Positions 15,562 through 28,253 are shown, counted from the first letter of the stretch. The stretch: 64,000 bases of DNA from Pseudothioclava nitratireducens (GCF_029210495.1 NZ_JARGDK010000005.1:218621-282620); one strand, 5' to 3'. Translations and numbers: made by a program. The notes: generated by a model not told the origin, from the letters alone.

Positions 15562-17091
15562 TCAGAGCAGCAGACCGACAACCAAACCACTTGCCCCGAT
15601 GACGAGCGCGCCGAGGATCATCGGGAACGTCACCGCACGCCGCTGCTCCTCTGTTTCCTCGTCGTTTTGCGCCTGCCCCTCGAGTGCGGATTTCACGAGC
15701 TGTGGAAGGCGTGGGCCGAAATGGCTCAGCACCATAAGCGTGCGCCCCAGATCACGGATCGCGGCCTTCGGGCCGAGGTTCTCACGGATGTATTTCTCGA
15801 CGACGGGCTTGGCGACATCCCAAATATTCATCGACGGGTTGAGCGACCGCGCCACCCCTTCGACCACGACCATGGTCCGTTGCAGCAAGATCAGCTCGGT
15901 CCGGGTTTCCATCCCGAAGCGTTCCGTCACTTCGAATAGATAGGACAGCAGCCGCGCCATAGAGATCTGGCTCGCATCCATGCCAAAAATCGGCTCACCC
16001 ACCGCACGCAAGGCGAGTGCGAATTCGTTCACATCCCGGTCTGCCGGAACGTAGCCCGCCTCGAAATGGACCTCGGCGACGCGGCGATAATCGCGGCGGA
16101 TAAAGCCCATCAGAATCTCGGCATAGACACGACGGGTATATTCGTCGATCTGCCCCATGATCCCAAAGTCATAAGCGATGATGTCGCCATTCTCGGCAAC
16201 CTTGAGATTGCCCTGATGCATATCGGCATGGAAGTAACCGTCGCGCAGAGCATGGTTCAGGAAGAGTTGCAGAACGCGTTCCGACAAGGCGACGAGATCA
16301 TGCCCGGCAGCCCGAAGCGTTTCCGGCTCACCAAGCGGGAGACCCTCCGCCCAGCCAAGCGTCATCACCCGGCGACCGGAATACTGCCAGATGGGCAGCG
16401 GCACGGTGAACCCAGCGTCATCCTTGGTATTTGCGTCGAATTGCGAAGCGGCGGAGGCTTCAAGCCGAAGGTCGAGCTCTCCCATCACAACGCCTTCGAA
16501 ATGCCGGACCACATCGCTGGGGCGCAAGCGGCGCGATGCAGGCGAAAGCGTCTCGATCATGCTGGCCGCGAAGTGAAACGCGTCGAGGTCCTTGCGGAAC
16601 GCTTTCTCGATGCCCGGTCGCAGCACTTTCACCGCGACACGCTCCCCAGTCGAGACCAACCGCGCCGAGTGCACCTGCGCGATCGACGCGGCGGCAACCG
16701 GTTCGGAGAAGCTGCTGTAGATCGAGTCCAGCGGCGCGCCAAGTTCGGTTTCGACGCTCTGCCTGGCAAGCGCCATCGAGAACGGCGGCAACTTGTCCTG
16801 AAGCACGCGCAGCTGATCGGCCAGCTCGACCCCCACCACATCGGGTCGGGTCGAGAGCACTTGGCCAAACTTGATATAGGCCGGGCCGAGCGCGGTGATC
16901 GCGCGGGTCACCGGCGGCAGGTTCGGGTCACCCTTGTAGCCGAGCCATTTGAACGGCCAGCCCATGATGCGCGCGACCGCGCGCAACCGCGGCGGCACAT
17001 CCATCGCCTCAAGCGCGACCTTCATCGCGCCGGTCCGCTCAAAGGTTGCCCCGGTGCGGATCAGCCGCCAGATATTGTGAGGTCCGCGCAT
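15562..17091 (-). CDS. ubiB: Ubiquinone biosynthesis protein UbiB (ABC1/ADCK atypical kinase)
   Basis: A 509-residue ABC1-family protein. The family KxGQ motif appears as [12 protein letters not shown], the alanine-rich loop as [16 protein letters not shown], and the catalytic-loop region as [14 protein letters not shown] with the later YDFGIMGQ. The C-terminus has one hydrophobic helix (about 485-508) that would anchor it in the membrane. UbiB supports aerobic ubiquinone synthesis, probably by an ATPase activity. ATG at 17091 starts one base after the ubiE stop; the longer frame to 17124 overlaps ubiE and is not used. Confidence 0.95.
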   Translation of the reverse strand: MRGPHNIWRLIRTGATFERTGAMKVALEAMDVPPRLRAVARIMGWPFKWLGYKGDPNLPPVTRAITALGPAYIKFGQVLSTRPDVVGVELADQLRVLQDKLPPFSMALARQSVETELGAPLDSIYSSFSEPVAAASIAQVHSARLVSTGERVAVKVLRPGIEKAFRKDLDAFHFAASMIETLSPASRRLRPSDVVRHFEGVVMGELDLRLEASAASQFDANTKDDAGFTVPLPIWQYSGRRVMTLGWAEGLPLGEPETLRAAGHDLVALSERVLQLFLNHALRDGYFHADMHQGNLKVAENGDIIAYDFGIMGQIDEYTRRVYAEILMGFIRRDYRRVAEVHFEAGYVPADRDVNEFALALRAVGEPIFGMDASQISMARLLSYLFEVTERFGMETRTELILLQRTMVVVEGVARSLNPSMNIWDVAKPVVEKYIRENLGPKAAIRDLGRTLMVLSHFGPRLPQLVKSALEGQAQNDEETEEQRRAVTFPMILGALVIGASGLVVGLLL

Positions 17092-17092
17092 C

Positions 17093-17845
17093 TCAGATTT
17101 TCCAGCCCGAATGCAGCGCCGCAATCCCCATCGAGAGGTTGCGATATTTAACGTTCTCGAAGCCCGCCTCGCGGATCATCGAGGCAAAGATTTCCTGATT
17201 GGGGAACTTGCGGATCGACTCGACCAGATACTGATAGCTGTCGCGGTCATTTGCGACGATCTGGCCCATCACCGGAATCACGTTGAACGAATAGGCGTCA
17301 TAGACCGCCTGCATCATATCGTTCGGGATCTGGCTGAATTCGAGCACCATCAGGCGACCGCCCGGACGCAGCACGCGATAAGCCTCGGAGAGCGCGTCGG
17401 GGATGCGCGTCACGTTCCGGATACCGAACGAGATCGTATAGACGTCGAAGGTGTTGTCCGCGAAGGGCAGGGCCATCGCATCGCCCACCACCCAGTCGAG
17501 GCGATCGGCCATATCCTCGGCCTCGGCGCGCTTGCGTCCCTCGACCAACATCGATTCCGTCATATCGCAGACGGTCGCATGCGCACCGGGCGCACGACCC
17601 AGGAAGCGGAAGGACACATCCCCCGTGCCGCCCGCCACGTCGAGCAGTTTCTGACCCGGGCGCGGCGCGAGCCAATCCATCATCGCATCCTTCCAGACGC
17701 GGTGAATGCCCATGCTCATCAGGTCGTTCATGATGTCGTATTTCGACGCCACCCGCGAGAAGACGCCATGCACCATGCCCGCCTTTTCATCCTCGGCGAC
17801 CGTCTTGAAGCCGAAATGGGTCGTCTTGTTGTGATCTGCACTCAT
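17093..17845 (-). CDS. ubiE: Ubiquinone/menaquinone methyltransferase UbiE
   Basis: A 250-residue class I SAM methyltransferase performing the C-methylation of the ubiquinone ring. Motif I is [15 protein letters not shown] near residue 65 and motif II-like [20 protein letters not shown] near 125. The UbiE signature is [20 protein letters not shown] near 175. The start [16 protein letters not shown] at 17845 matches Rhodobacteraceae UbiE length; an ATG at 17908 would add an untypical 21 residues. It is co-transcribed with ubiB and divergent from mutM, a common arrangement near dnaA in this group. Confidence 0.96.
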   Translation of the reverse strand: MSADHNKTTHFGFKTVAEDEKAGMVHGVFSRVASKYDIMNDLMSMGIHRVWKDAMMDWLAPRPGQKLLDVAGGTGDVSFRFLGRAPGAHATVCDMTESMLVEGRKRAEAEDMADRLDWVVGDAMALPFADNTFDVYTISFGIRNVTRIPDALSEAYRVLRPGGRLMVLEFSQIPNDMMQAVYDAYSFNVIPVMGQIVANDRDSYQYLVESIRKFPNQEIFASMIREAGFENVKYRNLSMGIAALHSGWKI

Positions 17846-17929
17846 CTGTGTCACGGGGCCTTGCCGATCCGGAAATGTCACCCTTCTTATAGGGGGCTGA
17901 GCCGCCAAGACAATGCGACAGGAGAGATG

Positions 17930-18775
17930 ATGCCCGAATTGCCCGAGGTCGAGACCGTGCGCCGGGGGCTATTGCCCGCGATGGAGGGTGCGCGGATCGA
18001 GCAGGCGGTGCTGAATCGTCCCGATCTGCGGTGGCCGCTGCCCGAACGGATGGCCGAACGGCTGGAGGGGGCGACGGTCGAGCGGCTGCGGCGGCGCTCG
18101 AAATATATCCTCGCCGATCTCGACACGGGCGAAAGCCTCTTGATCCATCTGGGCATGTCTGGGCGGATGCTGGTTTCCGGGGTTATGCTTGGGGGGTTTC
18201 ACCTCGATCACCCCGCCCCGCAAAAGCACGATCATGTGGTCCTGCATATGAGTGGCGGGGGGCGTGTGACCTTCAATGACGCGCGGCGTTTTGGGGCGAT
18301 GGATCTGGTGCGCACGGACCGAGAAGCCGCGCATTGGCTTCTCGCGGGGCTTGGCCCAGAGCCCTTGGGCAACATGTTCGACGAATCCTATCTCATCGAG
18401 AAGCTGCGCGGGCGCGCCACACCGATCAAGGCAGCGCTTCTGGATCAGCGGATCATCGCGGGGCTGGGCAATATCTACGTCTCCGAGGTGCTGTTTCGCG
18501 CCGGGATCGACCCGCGCCGTCAAGCAGGCCGCATCTCCGCCAAGCGGGTCGCGGCGCTGGTGCCCGTCATCCGCACCGTTCTTCTCGAGGCGATCGAGGC
18601 CGGTGGTTCAAGCCTGCGCGACCACCGTCAAGCGGATGGCGAGCTTGGCTATTTTCAGCACGCTTTCCGGGTTTACGACCGCGAAGACGAGCCTTGCGTG
18701 ACCTGCGGCACAGCGATCCGCCGGATCGTCCAATCGGGCCGCTCAAGCTTTTTCTGTCCATCTTGCCAGAAGTAG
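17930..18775 (+). CDS. mutM: Formamidopyrimidine-DNA glycosylase MutM/Fpg
   Basis: A 281-residue DNA glycosylase/AP lyase that removes 8-oxoguanine and formamidopyrimidines. The N-terminus [15 protein letters not shown] supplies Pro2, the nucleophile after Met removal, and Glu3, and Lys58 of [11 protein letters not shown] is the conserved catalytic lysine. The C-terminal zinc finger is C-x2-C-x16-C-x2-C in the last 29 residues. Two ATGs are adjacent at 17927 and 17930. The second is required so that proline becomes the N-terminal residue, and GGAGAG sits upstream. Confidence 0.97.
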   Translation: MPELPEVETVRRGLLPAMEGARIEQAVLNRPDLRWPLPERMAERLEGATVERLRRRSKYILADLDTGESLLIHLGMSGRMLVSGVMLGGFHLDHPAPQKHDHVVLHMSGGGRVTFNDARRFGAMDLVRTDREAAHWLLAGLGPEPLGNMFDESYLIEKLRGRATPIKAALLDQRIIAGLGNIYVSEVLFRAGIDPRRQAGRISAKRVAALVPVIRTVLLEAIEAGGSSLRDHRQADGELGYFQHAFRVYDREDEPCVTCGTAIRRIVQSGRSSFFCPSCQK

Positions 18776-18861
18776 ACGCGGCGTTTCGCTCCGACAGATG
18801 ACTTGATAATCGCGTCCGTCCTGTTAGGAGTCGCCTTCGACAAAAGGAAAGGCAAAGCCAC

Positions 18862-19638
18862 ATGGCCTACCAGACCCTGATCGTAGAGATCGAAGACTAC
18901 GTTGCCCTGATCCGCCTCAACCGCCCCGACGCCCTGAACGCGCTGAATTCGCAGCTACTCGGCGAGTTGGGCGACGCGCTGAAAGCGGCGGATGAAAACG
19001 AAAAGGTTCGCTGCATCGTCATCACCGGCTCCGAAAAAGCCTTCGCCGCAGGTGCCGATATCAAGGAAATGTCGGAGAAAACCTTCGTCGAGATGTTCTG
19101 GTCCGATTTCTTCGGCCAAGAGCAGGACGCGATCACCCGCACCCGCAAGCCGGTCATCGCGGCCGTAGCGGGCTATGCGCTGGGCGGCGGCTGCGAACTG
19201 GCGATGATGTGCGACTTCATCATCTGCGCCGACAACGCGAAATTCGGTCAGCCCGAGATCAACCTCGGCGTGGTTGCCGGGATCGGCGGCACGCAGCGCC
19301 TCACCCGGTTCGTCGGCAAGTCGAAGTCGATGGATATGCACCTGACCGGCCGTTTCATGGACGCTGCCGAAGCCGAACGTTCGGGCCTGGTGAGCCGCGT
19401 CGTTCCGGTCGCCAAGCTGATCCCCGAGGCGACTGCCGCCGCGCGTAAGATCGCCGAAAAATCCTCGTTGACCGCGATGGTCGTCAAAGAGGCGGTAAAC
19501 CGCTCTTACGAGACGACGCTGCGCGAGGGCATCCTGTTCGAGCGCCGCATCTTCCACGCGCTGTTCTCGACCGAGGATCAGAAAGAGGGCATGTCGGCCT
19601 TCCTCGAAAAGCGCGAGCCGCAGTTCCGCGACAAATAA
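18862..19638 (+). CDS. Enoyl-CoA hydratase (crotonase family)
   Basis: A 258-residue crotonase-fold enzyme. The oxyanion-hole segments [14 protein letters not shown] (about 55-68) and [17 protein letters not shown] (about 98-115) are present. The two catalytic glutamates lie in [19 protein letters not shown] near 132-150. It hydrates short-chain trans-2-enoyl-CoA in beta-oxidation or butyrate/PHB-linked metabolism. The nearest family is the short-chain enoyl-CoA hydratase sometimes labelled fadB1 or paaF, and substrate length cannot be fixed from sequence. GGAAAGG lies before ATG at 18862. It is often found upstream of rpsT and dnaA in Rhodobacteraceae. Confidence 0.93.
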   Translation: MAYQTLIVEIEDYVALIRLNRPDALNALNSQLLGELGDALKAADENEKVRCIVITGSEKAFAAGADIKEMSEKTFVEMFWSDFFGQEQDAITRTRKPVIAAVAGYALGGGCELAMMCDFIICADNAKFGQPEINLGVVAGIGGTQRLTRFVGKSKSMDMHLTGRFMDAAEAERSGLVSRVVPVAKLIPEATAAARKIAEKSSLTAMVVKEAVNRSYETTLREGILFERRIFHALFSTEDQKEGMSAFLEKREPQFRDK

Positions 19639-19658
19639 CCCGCAAAAGCACGGGGCAC

Positions 19659-19696
19659 AGGGCGAAAGGGCCTTTTCAAACAGGCGCTTTTGCCCT
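19659..19696. terminator. Long imperfect hairpin after the enoyl-CoA hydratase gene
   Basis: AGGGCGAAAG (19659-19668) pairs with CTTTTGCCCT (19687-19696) through one G-U pair, and GCCT/AGGC continues the stem inside. It lies 21 bases past the stop. No T-run follows, so it could be a terminator or an mRNA 3'-end stabiliser. Confidence 0.4.
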
Positions 19697-19815
19697 AAGG
19701 ACCCCCGATACATGCGCGTGGAGCCCGCTCAGGCTAGAATCATCCGGTTCTTTGGGACGTCCGGGTTCTGTTGCGCTTTCGAATTTTGACAGACCCGGAA
19801 AGTGGGAAACAGACC

Positions 19816-20082
19816 ATGGCCAACACGCCCCAATCCAAGAAACGCGCCCGTCAGAACGAGCGTCGCTTCGACATCAACAAAGCCCGCCGTTCGCGCATCC
19901 GTACCTTCATCCGCAAAGTCGAAGAAGCAATCGCTTCGGGCGACTCGGCTTCGGCTGTTGCTGCTCTGCGCGCAGCTCAACCCGAAATCGCACGGGGTGT
20001 GACCAAAGGTGTCATCCACAAGAATACCGCTTCGCGGAAGATCTCGCGCCTCGCCGCGCGCGTGAAGGCGCTCTCGGCCTGA
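19816..20082 (+). CDS. rpsT: 30S ribosomal protein S20
   Basis: An 88-residue basic helical protein. [20 protein letters not shown] is the standard S20 start and the C-terminus contains [20 protein letters not shown]. It binds the 5' domain of 16S rRNA early in 30S assembly. ATG at 19816 is chosen over the longer reading from 19771. A strong intrinsic terminator follows 28 bases later, so rpsT is transcribed separately from dnaA. Confidence 0.98.
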   Translation: MANTPQSKKRARQNERRFDINKARRSRIRTFIRKVEEAIASGDSASAVAALRAAQPEIARGVTKGVIHKNTASRKISRLAARVKALSA

Positions 20083-20110
20083 TAAGGTCTTGATCGTTCA
20101 GAATTTTAAA

Positions 20111-20140
20111 GGGCGCCGATTTTGGCGCCCTTTTGTTTTT
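20111..20140 (+). terminator. Intrinsic terminator of rpsT
   Basis: GGGCGCC and GGCGCCC form a 7-bp GC stem around GATTTT, followed directly by TTTTGTTTTT. This is a textbook rho-independent terminator. Confidence 0.9.
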
Positions 20141-20546
20141 CTATATATTTCAAATGCTTAATTGGATGTGTTGCGGGATTACCCAGCCATTTGAGATTCG
20201 GAAAAGAGAATCCTTCGTCAAGAGTGAAGTTCAGTTGCGCAAGGCTGGGCCGCCTTGCTAGCGTCCCCTTGCGATTCACGTCGCCTAGGGGGACATGACG
20301 CAACTTTCTGCGGTCGGAACGGGCGTAAAGTCTGCCACGACAAGCAAAAATAGCCGGCACTCTCGCCGCAGGAAGTGCGAATCCGATTCGAGGGGGGGAA
20401 CCTCCAGCTTCGGCAGGTGATGCCATATCCGGTTTTTTCCGGTCGGTTCGTCATGTCCTATCGCGATGCTTTTCACGCGGGCTGCCCGCGCGATGCGTCC
20501 CCTTGGCCGGGATTGTGACTGAAGGTGTGTGTTTGGGACTGCGAAA
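20141..20546. other. Intergenic region upstream of dnaA
   Basis: About 400 bases between the rpsT terminator and dnaA. I see no convincing gene: the open frame on the minus strand here has no family resemblance or ribosome site. I also see no TTATCCACA-type DnaA boxes on either strand, so there is no sequence support for the replication origin being here. GC is lower at 20141-20220. The dnaA promoter should lie within it, but no clear -35/-10 pair stands out. Confidence 0.6.
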
Positions 20547-21902
20547 ATGACTGAAGAGACCTGGGGGCGGGCGCGAAATGAATTACTCAAGACTGTTGGC
20601 AAGAATAACTTCACGACCTGGATTGAACCGCTCCGCATAGTCGATCTGTGTGACGGCATTGCCGCATTCGAAGCGCCCACGAAATTCACGCGTGACTGGG
20701 TGTCCCGGAACTTTTCCGAGCCGATGCTGCATGAGCTGCGCAAAGCCGGTGCGCTTGTCGAACGTATCGAAATCCGAGTGGCAGAGCTTCGCGCCATTCC
20801 GGCGGCAGAACTCGGCAAGCCCAAAGTGCGCAAGCCGGTCCGTACCCATGACGAGGCCGATCTTCCCGGCGCGCCGCTCGATGCGCGCTTCACCTTCGAC
20901 AGTTTCGTGGTCGGCAAGCCCAACGAGTTGGCCCATGCCGCGGCCCGCCGTGTCGCGGAAGGCGGGCCCGTCACCTTCAACCCGTTGTTCCTTTACGGTG
21001 GTGTGGGGCTCGGCAAAACGCACCTGATGCACGCCATCGCCCATGAGCTTCAGACCCGCAGACCTGATCTGCGCGTGCTTTACCTCTCGGCGGAGCAATT
21101 CATGTATCGCTTCGTGCAAGCCCTGCGCGAACGCCAGATCATGGACTTCAAAGAGCTGTTCCGCTCGGTGGACGTTCTCATGGTTGACGATGTGCAATTC
21201 ATCGCCGGCAAGGACAGCACGCAAGAAGAGTTCTTCCACACGTTCAATGCCTTGGTCGACCAGGGCAAACAGATCGTGATTTCGGCGGATCGCGCGCCGG
21301 GCGAGATCAAAGACCTCGAAGAACGGATCAAGTCGCGCCTGCAATGCGGCCTCGTCGTGGACCTGCATCCGACCGATTACGAGCTTCGCCTCGGCATCCT
21401 TCAGACCAAGACCGAAGCGTATCGCGTGCAGTATCCGGGCCTGCAATTGGCCGATGGGGTGCTTGAATTCCTCGCGCATCGCATCTCGACCAACGTGCGC
21501 GTTCTCGAAGGTGCCCTGACCCGGCTCTTTGCCTTTGCCTCTCTGGTCGGGCGGGAAATCACGCTGGACCTCGCGCAGGAATGTCTGGTCGATATCCTGC
21601 GGGCCTCGGATCGCAAGGTCACGATCGAAGAAATCCAACGCAAGGTCGCCGAGCATTACAACATCCGCCTGTCGGATCTGGTCGGCCCGAAACGCGTGCG
21701 CACGATCGCGCGGCCGCGACAAATCGCCATGTATCTCGCCAAGCACCTCACCACCCGGAGCCTGCCCGAGATCGGGCGGCGTTTTGGCGGACGCGATCAC
21801 ACGACGATCATGCACGGCATTCGCAAAGTCGAGGAACTGCGTGGCGCGGATGTGCAACTTGCCGAGGATATCGACCTGTTGCGGCGGCTTCTTGAGGCCT
21901 GA
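20547..21902 (+). CDS. dnaA: Chromosomal replication initiator DnaA
   Basis: A 451-residue AAA+ initiator. Domain I (about 1-80) begins MTEETWGRARNELLKTVGKN. Walker A is GGVGLGKT at residues 151-158, Walker B is VDVLMVDDVQF, and the C-terminal DNA-binding signature GGRDHTTIMHGIRKVEEL lies near the end. Domain II is short (about 85-110). A GTG at 20529 is also in frame. ATG at 20547 fits family N-termini, though its ribosome site is weak, which is common for tightly regulated dnaA. It starts the dnaA-dnaN-recF-VOC-gyrB series. Confidence 0.98.
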   Translation: MTEETWGRARNELLKTVGKNNFTTWIEPLRIVDLCDGIAAFEAPTKFTRDWVSRNFSEPMLHELRKAGALVERIEIRVAELRAIPAAELGKPKVRKPVRTHDEADLPGAPLDARFTFDSFVVGKPNELAHAAARRVAEGGPVTFNPLFLYGGVGLGKTHLMHAIAHELQTRRPDLRVLYLSAEQFMYRFVQALRERQIMDFKELFRSVDVLMVDDVQFIAGKDSTQEEFFHTFNALVDQGKQIVISADRAPGEIKDLEERIKSRLQCGLVVDLHPTDYELRLGILQTKTEAYRVQYPGLQLADGVLEFLAHRISTNVRVLEGALTRLFAFASLVGREITLDLAQECLVDILRASDRKVTIEEIQRKVAEHYNIRLSDLVGPKRVRTIARPRQIAMYLAKHLTTRSLPEIGRRFGGRDHTTIMHGIRKVEELRGADVQLAEDIDLLRRLLEA

Positions 21903-21952
21903 GCCTTGACGACCCGGCCAAAGCGGCCGAATGTCCGAAAAAACTTGAGCCT

Positions 21953-21979
21953 GAGCGGGGGCGTGTTACGTTCCCGCTC
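21953..21979 (+). promoter_or_regulatory. Inverted repeat in the dnaN leader
   Basis: GAGCGGG and CCCGCTC pair across a 13-base loop, ending 22 bases before the dnaN start. A TTGAGC...TACGTT pair with 16-base spacing overlaps it and could be a weak promoter. Either role is inferred. Confidence 0.3.
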
Positions 21980-22001
21980 CGGTCTGCCGTGAGGGATGGA
22001 A

Positions 22002-23120
22002 ATGAAGATCAGCATCGAACGCGCCGCACTTCTCAAAGCCGTTGCGCAAGCTCAATCGGTCGTGGAGCGTCGCAACACGATCCCGATCCTCGCCAATGTG
22101 CTGATCGAGGCCGAGGGGGACACGGTTCAGTTCCGCGCAACCGACCTTGATATCGAGGTTGTCGACAAAGCGCCGGCGCAGGTCGAACGCGCGGGTGCCA
22201 CGACCGTTTCGGCAGTGATGCTCCACGAGATCGTGCGCAAACTGCCCGATGGTTCTCTGGTGCAGCTTTCGGACGATCCGGCAGCGGGGCGTCTCTCGGT
22301 TCAGGCCGGGCGCTCGAGCTTCAATCTCGCGACGCTGCCGAAAGAAGATTTCCCGATCATGGCCACGTCGGAATATACGGCGAATTTCGCGGCGAAGGCG
22401 GGCGTGCTCAAGCGGCTGTTCGACAAGTCGAAATTTGCGATCTCGACGGAAGAAACACGCTACTATCTGAACGGTGTCTACATGCATGTGGCCACCGGCG
22501 AAGATGGCCCCGCGCTGCGCTGCGTGGCGACCGACGGTCATCGTCTGGCCCGCATCGACGCGCCCCTTCCCGAGGGCGCTCAAGGCATGCCTGGCGTGAT
22601 CGTCCCCCGCAAAACGGTGAACGAGCTGCGCAAGCTGCTGGACGACGATGACGCAGAGATCGCGGTGTCCGTCTCGGAAACCAAGGTGCGCTTTGCAACC
22701 CCGGTCATCACGCTGACCTCGAAGGTGATCGACGGCACTTTCCCCGATTACACGCGCGTCATTCCGATGGGCAACACCCGTCGGCTTGAGGTCGATGCGA
22801 GCGAGTTCGCCAAGGCTGTTGACCGTGTGGCGACCGTCTCGTCCGAGCGCTCGCGCGCGGTCAAGCTGTCGCTCGATACCGACAAGCTGGTGCTCTCGGT
22901 CAATGCCCCCGATGCCGGTGCCGCAGAGGAAGAACTCGTCGTGGCATATGGCGATGAGCGTCTGGAAATTGGTTTTAACGCCAAGTATTTGCTGGAAATC
23001 GCCAGCCAGGTGGATCGCGAAAACGCGGTGTTCATGTTCAACTCCTCGGGTGATCCGACTTTGATGCGCGAGGGGAACGATACCTCGGCGGTCTATGTCG
23101 TGATGCCGATGCGGGTGTGA
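22002..23120 (+). CDS. dnaN: DNA polymerase III beta subunit (sliding clamp)
   Basis: A 372-residue clamp with the three-domain pattern. It begins MKISIERAALLKAVAQAQSV and contains VVERRNTIPILANVLIEA, the conserved first-domain region. The C-terminus SGDPTLMREGNDTSAVYVVM ends with the typical VMPMRV. Two ATGs lie six bases apart; 22002 is preferred because GAGG is then seven bases upstream and the length equals the Rhodobacteraceae norm. It follows dnaA by 99 bases and precedes recF by 30. Confidence 0.98.
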   Translation: MKISIERAALLKAVAQAQSVVERRNTIPILANVLIEAEGDTVQFRATDLDIEVVDKAPAQVERAGATTVSAVMLHEIVRKLPDGSLVQLSDDPAAGRLSVQAGRSSFNLATLPKEDFPIMATSEYTANFAAKAGVLKRLFDKSKFAISTEETRYYLNGVYMHVATGEDGPALRCVATDGHRLARIDAPLPEGAQGMPGVIVPRKTVNELRKLLDDDDAEIAVSVSETKVRFATPVITLTSKVIDGTFPDYTRVIPMGNTRRLEVDASEFAKAVDRVATVSSERSRAVKLSLDTDKLVLSVNAPDAGAAEEELVVAYGDERLEIGFNAKYLLEIASQVDRENAVFMFNSSGDPTLMREGNDTSAVYVVMPMRV

Positions 23121-23150
23121 CCCGATCCCTGATGTCGCAATGAGGTCGAG

Positions 23151-24218
23151 ATGCTGACGGAACTGACCCTGTTGCAGTTCCGCTCGCATCGTCGTGCCGA
23201 ACTGCATCTCGACGGGCGTCCCGTTGCTATTTTCGGGCCGAACGGCGCAGGTAAAACCAACATCCTCGAAGCGGTTTCGATGCTCTCGCCCGGTCGCGGC
23301 TTGCGCCGGGCCAGCGCCGAAGAGCTGATGCGCCGGGACGAGGCGGTCGGTTGGAAGATCACCGCGCAGCTTGGCAATGGTCAGGAGGTGGAAACATCGG
23401 CCCGGCCCGGTCAGGGGCGCGAGGTTCTGATCGACGGAAAAACGGTCGCGCAGGTTGCGCTTGGCCGCCTGCTCCGCGTTGTCTGGCTGGTGCCCGCGAT
23501 GGACCGGTTGTGGATCGAGGGGGCCGAGGGGCGGCGGCGCTTTCTCGACCGGCTGACGCTGTCCTTCGTGCCAACCCATGCAGACGCGGTCCTCACCTAT
23601 GAAAAGGCGATGCGCGAGCGAAACCGGCTGCTCAAGGACATGGTCCGGGATGCGGCATGGTATCACGCGCTCGAACAGCGGATGGCCGAGGCTGGCGCGG
23701 AAATCCGTGCGAACCGTGGGCTGGCTCTCTCACGGCTCAGGGCAGCGCAAACCGATAGCGAAACCGCCTTCCCAGCGGCCGAGTTGACGATCGTTTCCGA
23801 AGGGCCGGACAGTTTGGCAGAGGCTCTGGCCGAAGGACGCTCGCGTGACATGGCCGCTGGCCGCACGCTTCAGGGCCCGCATCGCGCCGATCTCGAAGCG
23901 ATTTATGCGGTCAAGACCCAGCCCGCCGCGCAATGCTCGACCGGGGAACAGAAAGCGCTGTTGATTTCCCTCATCCTCGCCAATGCCCGCGCGTTGAAAC
24001 AGGAAACCGGCGCGGCGCCTATCGTATTGCTGGACGAGGTCGCAGCCCATCTCGATGCGGACCGGCGCGCCGCACTCTATGACGAGATCTGCGCCTTGGG
24101 TGTTCAGGCCTTCATGACCGGGACCGATGGCAATCTGTTCGACAGTCTGGGGTCGCGCGCGCAATACTGGACAGTGTCTGAGAAAGCGGGCACCTCCGTT
24201 TTGCATCAGGAGAGTTAG
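23151..24218 (+). CDS. recF: DNA replication and repair protein RecF
   Basis: A 355-residue SMC-like ATPase of the RecFOR gap-repair pathway. Walker A is GPNGAGKT at residues 29-36. The ABC-type signature is STGEQKALLISLIL near 263, and Walker B is IVLLDEVAAHLD near 285. The central region (about 100-250) contains the lobe II helices. The stop TAG is followed immediately by the ATG of the VOC gene with no spacing, indicating translational coupling. Confidence 0.96.
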   Translation: MLTELTLLQFRSHRRAELHLDGRPVAIFGPNGAGKTNILEAVSMLSPGRGLRRASAEELMRRDEAVGWKITAQLGNGQEVETSARPGQGREVLIDGKTVAQVALGRLLRVVWLVPAMDRLWIEGAEGRRRFLDRLTLSFVPTHADAVLTYEKAMRERNRLLKDMVRDAAWYHALEQRMAEAGAEIRANRGLALSRLRAAQTDSETAFPAAELTIVSEGPDSLAEALAEGRSRDMAAGRTLQGPHRADLEAIYAVKTQPAAQCSTGEQKALLISLILANARALKQETGAAPIVLLDEVAAHLDADRRAALYDEICALGVQAFMTGTDGNLFDSLGSRAQYWTVSEKAGTSVLHQES

Positions 24219-27189
<2,971 letters not shown>

Positions 27190-27213
27190 TGTGAGGGTCG
27201 GACAAAAATCGGA

Positions 27214-27241
27214 GGGCACCGTCATCAGCGGTGCCCTTTTT
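27214..27241. terminator. Bidirectional terminator between gyrB and fliP
   Basis: GGGCACCG (27214-27221) pairs with CGGTGCCC (27229-27236), followed by TTTTT on the plus strand. On the minus strand the stem is followed by CCGATTTTT. It separates two convergent genes and can end both. Confidence 0.85.
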
Positions 27242-27246
27242 CATGG

Positions 27247-27972
27247 TCACATATAGCTGCGCACCAAGGCGTCCGAAATCAACACCCAGCCATCCGCCAC
27301 CACAAAGAAGGCGAGCTTGAATGGCAATGCAACGATGGCCGGCGGTACCATCATCATCCCCATCGACATCAGCACTGCCGACACCACCAGGTCGATGATC
27401 AGAAAGGGCAGAAAGACCAGAAATCCGATCTCGAACGCGCGTGTAATCTCGGAGAGCAGGAAGGAGGGCACGAGCGTCGACAAGGGCGCCTGCGCCATCT
27501 CACCGGTAAAAGCTGGTTCCGGTCGCATATCCAGCAAGGAAACGAATGTCTCGGGCGATGTCCGCCCCGCCATGAAAACGCGGAACGGCTCAATCCCCCG
27601 CTCGAATGCCTCCATGAGGGCCATCTGACCATTCATCAGTGGCTCAATCGCAGTCCGCCAGCTTTCTGTGAACACTGGCTCCATCACGAACCATGTCAGG
27701 AACAACGCGAGGCTGACGATAAGCATATTGGGCGGCGATTGCTGAAGCCCCATCCCCTGCCGCAGGATCGAGAGAACAGTCACGATGAAGGGAAAGCAGG
27801 TCACCATGATGGCCAGACCCGGCGCAAGGCTGATCAGCGTGATCCCCGCAATCAAGAGCAGCGAGCGGCCGGCAAGGCTTTCGCCTTCGCCAAAATTCAG
27901 GGTGATTTCCTGCGCCGCAGCCGGGGCCGCAAAAAAAATAAGTGCAAGGATCAGAAGACCGCGCATGGTCAT
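27247..27972 (-). CDS. fliP: Flagellar type III export gate protein FliP
   Basis: A 241-residue membrane protein with a cleavable signal, MTMRGLLILALIFFAAPAAA, as known for FliP. The hallmark segments PFIVTVLSILRQGMGLQQSP and ALFLTWFVMEPVF are present, as is LPFLIIDLVVSAVLMSMGMM and the closing LPFKLAFFVVADGW. FliP with FliQ and FliR forms the export gate in the MS ring. FliQ and FliR are not adjacent here. Its ATG overlaps the fliN stop by four bases. Confidence 0.96.
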   Translation of the reverse strand: MTMRGLLILALIFFAAPAAAQEITLNFGEGESLAGRSLLLIAGITLISLAPGLAIMVTCFPFIVTVLSILRQGMGLQQSPPNMLIVSLALFLTWFVMEPVFTESWRTAIEPLMNGQMALMEAFERGIEPFRVFMAGRTSPETFVSLLDMRPEPAFTGEMAQAPLSTLVPSFLLSEITRAFEIGFLVFLPFLIIDLVVSAVLMSMGMMMVPPAIVALPFKLAFFVVADGWVLISDALVRSYM

Positions 27973-28253
27973 AGCCCATCCCGCAGGTCGGCAACCTCGG
28001 TCAATCGAACCGCAAGCTGCCCGGTCGCATCCCCCTCCAACTCCGTAAGTTCGCCCCGAGCGATCAACTTGTCCCCGACATAAAGTTCCACAGGGTCGTC
28101 CACGCGCCGGTCGAGAGGCAGCACGGCGTCCCGCTTGAGGCGCAACAGCTCCCGGACAAGCGGACGTGCGCGTCCAACGGAAATCGTGATCTCGATCGGG
28201 ACTTGGGTGAACGGGTTACCTGCATGGCCGTCGTTCGGCTCATTGGTTTCCAT
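27969..28253 (-). CDS. fliN: Flagellar motor switch protein FliN
   Basis: A 94-residue SpoA-domain protein. VPIEITISVGRARPLVRELL is the conserved core and VELYVGDKLIARGELTELEG follows the family pattern. FliN forms the lower part of the C-ring and binds FliH to recruit export substrates. It overlaps fliH by 14 bases and fliP by four, so fliF-fliH-fliN-fliP are translated as one run. FliG and FliM are absent from the window. Confidence 0.94.
   Translation of the reverse strand: METNEPNDGHAGNPFTQVPIEITISVGRARPLVRELLRLKRDAVLPLDRRVDDPVELYVGDKLIARGELTELEGDATGQLAVRLTEVADLRDGL

Noticed and set aside
17111..17929. Longer 5' extension of mutM over the ubiE region
   Set aside because: It is antisense to ubiE, and Fpg needs proline directly after the initiator methionine, which fixes the start at 17930.
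20106..20426. A 106-residue minus-strand frame upstream of dnaA
   Set aside because: It has no family resemblance or ribosome site and it runs into the rpsT terminator.
21966..23666. A 566-residue minus-strand frame across dnaN and recF
   Set aside because: It is a shadow produced by high-GC codon bias. dnaN and recF on the plus strand are certain.
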